Assembly (NCBI GenBank): GCA_049241565.1 | Contig: JBMLQL010000030.1 | Location: forward strand, 186,001 to 250,000 | Length of the DNA: 64,000 nt | Direction: 5' to 3' | DNA from: DZBG01 sp049241565 | GTDB lineage: Bacteria > Bdellovibrionota > Bacteriovoracia > Bacteriovoracales > Bacteriovoracaceae | Shown: one piece after another, positions 62,417-64,000 of the stretch | How the letters are laid out: each line of letters starts with the position of its first letter | How positions within the stretch are numbered: the first letter of the stretch is position 1 | Notes under the pieces: generated by a model | Database searches by the model: none | What the model was told of the DNA's origin: nothing | Seen by the model: only the letters and a program-made list of their open reading frames with translations | Program-made: the position numbers and the translations under genes

Positions 62417-63322
62417 ATGCAGAAAAGTAAGATTCAACTCGGTAAAGGTATGGCGGCTCTTCTAGGAAATAGTCCAACTTCATTTAATGATGAAGTAAAA
62501 GAGACGGCAAAAGTCGAAACAAAAACAACAATCGAAACTCAACCGCTTTTGGTTGATATTGAGAAAATCTCTCCTAATAAATCTCAGCCTCGTAAAATCT
62601 TCAAAGAAAAAGATCTTCTTGAGCTAGCTGAATCAATTAAAGAAAACGGCATCATTCAGCCTATCATCGTTGTTGAAAAAGATGGCATGTTTGAAATTAT
62701 CGCAGGAGAGAGAAGATACCGTGCTTCAAAACTTGCGGGTCTGACAAAACTTCCAGTAGTGATTAAAAGAGCGACGAAAAAAGACGTTCTTGTTATGGCC
62801 ATTATCGAGAATGTTCAACGTTCTGATTTAAACTGTGTTGAAGAAGCTCTTGCTTATTTTCAATTGATGAATGAGTTTGAATTGACTCAAGAAGAAGTGG
62901 CGAAAAAAATCGGAAAAGAGCGCTCAACAATCGCCAATTTTCTTCGTGTTTTAAAACTTCCGAAAGATGTGATCGTTCTTCTCCAAAAAGAGCAACTTTC
63001 ATTTGGTCATGCTAAAATTCTTGCTGCCCTAGCTGATGATGAGATGATTAAACGTCTTGCCAATGAAGCAGCTGTCAGTAGCTGGTCAGTACGTGAGCTT
63101 GAAGAAAATATCAAAAAAGTAAAAAAGCCACTTAAGGCCAATGAGAAGAAAAATAAATTTCTTGATGAGCAATTCACTCAACTAAAATCTCGCCTTGAAA
63201 CGAAAACAAACTTCCATATTGCAATTAAAGGGAAGAAAAATGGCGCAGGTGAGGTTATTATTAAATTCAATAACGAAGCTGAATTTAATGATATCTTTAA
63301 ATATATGATGTCATCGCGCTAA
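62417..63322 (+). CDS. parB: Chromosome partitioning protein ParB (Spo0J)
   Basis: The 301-aa protein has the CTP-binding GERRYRASKLAGL block, QPIIVVEKDG, the helix-turn-helix QEEVAKKIGKERSTIANFLRVL that reads parS, and a C-terminal dimer region. It should bind the two parS sites. TTAGGAG lies before the ATG. Confidence 0.98.
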   Translation: MQKSKIQLGKGMAALLGNSPTSFNDEVKETAKVETKTTIETQPLLVDIEKISPNKSQPRKIFKEKDLLELAESIKENGIIQPIIVVEKDGMFEIIAGERRYRASKLAGLTKLPVVIKRATKKDVLVMAIIENVQRSDLNCVEEALAYFQLMNEFELTQEEVAKKIGKERSTIANFLRVLKLPKDVIVLLQKEQLSFGHAKILAALADDEMIKRLANEAAVSSWSVRELEENIKKVKKPLKANEKKNKFLDEQFTQLKSRLETKTNFHIAIKGKKNGAGEVIIKFNNEAEFNDIFKYMMSSR

Positions 63323-63332
63323 GGAAGGATTT

Positions 63333-63668
63333 ATGGCCCAAGGCCAGAACATTTGTGCCATCATCGAAGAAGGCTGCCGATTTGAAGGCAATTTGTCGTT
63401 TACAGGCACCGTTCGCATAGCTGGCTATGTGAACGGGACTATCTTTTCTAATGATACCTTGATCGTTTCTGAGGGTGCTGTGATTAACGCAGACATTAAC
63501 GCTAATATCGTGGTGATCTCTGGCTCAGTGAAAGGTAATATCAAAGCAACGTCTCGCGTTGAAATGAGACGCCCTGCAAGGTTCGAGGGAACTGTCACCT
63601 CTCCCAGCTTAATTGTGGAAGAGGGTGTTATTTTCCACGGCATCACAAAAATGAAAGACAAGAAATAA
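63333..63668 (+). CDS. Bactofilin
   Basis: The 111-aa protein has the right-handed beta-helix repeats of bactofilins: EGCRFEGNLSFTGTVRIAGYV, VISGSVKGNIKATSRVEMR and ARFEGTVTSPSLIVEEGVIF. Bactofilins are cytoskeletal polymers. It follows parB by 10 bp; in some bacteria bactofilins organise the ParABS origin region, so the neighbourhood suggests a link. Confidence 0.93.
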   Translation: MAQGQNICAIIEEGCRFEGNLSFTGTVRIAGYVNGTIFSNDTLIVSEGAVINADINANIVVISGSVKGNIKATSRVEMRRPARFEGTVTSPSLIVEEGVIFHGITKMKDKK

Positions 63669-63679
63669 CCCCAATTCCC

Positions 63680-63708
63680 TTGACGAAAACGCCCTATCAG
63701 CTTAAAAA
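63680..63708 (+). promoter_or_regulatory. Possible promoter upstream of atpF
   Basis: TTGACG (63680-63685) with a 17-base spacer and TAAAAA (63703-63708). The -10 box is weak. It would start transcription of atpF separately from the par genes. Confidence 0.35.
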
Positions 63709-63748
63709 AATACGGCTTAAGTTAAAATCAATTTATTAAGGTTAATCC

Positions 63749-64000
63749 ATGGAAACAGTACAAGCGATTTTCACGCAGCTGGGAATCAATGCGTCTCTCC
63801 TCCCACAGTTCATTGTTGTGGTTGTTATGTTCATTTTAGCCGAGTTCATTTTTCTTGGACGTCTTCAAGATGTTCTTGAAACTCGTGAAGAAAAAACGGT
63901 GAAGCTTGAAAATGCAGCTGACGAAACGTTTGAAAAAGTAACGAAGATGTCGACTGATTATAAAACAAAAATGGATCAAGCTTCAAATGAAGCTATGAAA
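63749..64000 (+). CDS. atpF: ATP synthase subunit b, cut by window edge
   Basis: The visible 84 codons have one N-terminal membrane helix (LPQFIVVVVMFILAEFIFLG) followed by a charged coiled coil (LETREEKTVKLENAADETFEKV), the subunit-b plan. The remaining genes of F1 are presumably downstream. Confidence 0.85.
   Translation, partial: METVQAIFTQLGINASLLPQFIVVVVMFILAEFIFLGRLQDVLETREEKTVKLENAADETFEKVTKMSTDYKTKMDQASNEAMK

Overview
This A+T-rich window spans a bacterial replication origin and both of its flanks, and it looks ordinary for a Gram-negative chromosome. The gene order around the origin is gyrA-gyrB-recF-dnaN, then oriC, dnaA, rpmH-rnpA-yidD-yidC-mnmE-mnmG-rsmG-parA-parB-bactofilin and atpF, with two perfect parS sites. 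SurA-type chaperones, several lipoprotein signals, an unusual number of secreted peptidases and an A+T-rich genome fit a Bdellovibrionota (Bacteriovorax-like) bacterium. That placement is my inference from gene content, not from a search.

Layout. 1-1.8 kb: dnaX (cut by the window edge) with the SRP RNA gene upstream. 1.9-3.4 kb: a four-gene stress-type operon read from one promoter with a palindrome over its -10 box. 3.5-11.5 kb: mixed housekeeping genes (tadA, a PilZ protein, a lipid-linked sugar module, pdxH, a nitrilase-fold protein, GNAT, SET-domain and RRM proteins). 11.8-19.1 kb: an accessory stretch of secreted proteins (two lipoproteins, an HExxH peptidase, a protein-glutaminase-like enzyme, and a large subtilase whose signal peptide is split off by a frameshift). 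19.1-20.1 kb: a small island with an ORF6N gene, bounded by a 14-bp repeat of the tRNA-Ser 3' end, then two tRNA-Ser genes next to serS. 21.4-24.7 kb: a GYF/TPR membrane protein.

24.7-32.4 kb: membrane-arm complex I genes nuoA-H-J-K-L-M-N, without nuoB-G or nuoI. 32.6-43.3 kb: a plus-strand block with mfd, two periplasmic chaperones, pdxA, uvrA, a PRMT-like methyltransferase and an M35-type peptidase. 43.3-55.2 kb: minus-strand atpE-atpB-atpI-atpZ-TPR-gyrA-gyrB-recF-dnaN, oriC and dnaA. 55.4-64 kb: plus-strand rpmH to atpF.

Genes on both sides of oriC are mostly read away from it. The mfd-uvrA block is the main head-on exception. ATP synthase genes lie on both flanks: a and c on the left, b on the right. 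The most unusual unexplained signal is a 14-16-bp motif (TGCCCCTATAGRACC) that occurs four or five times between 53.1 and 57.8 kb, in oriC, dnaA, yidC and mnmE. I saw no rRNA genes, CRISPR arrays or insertion sequences.
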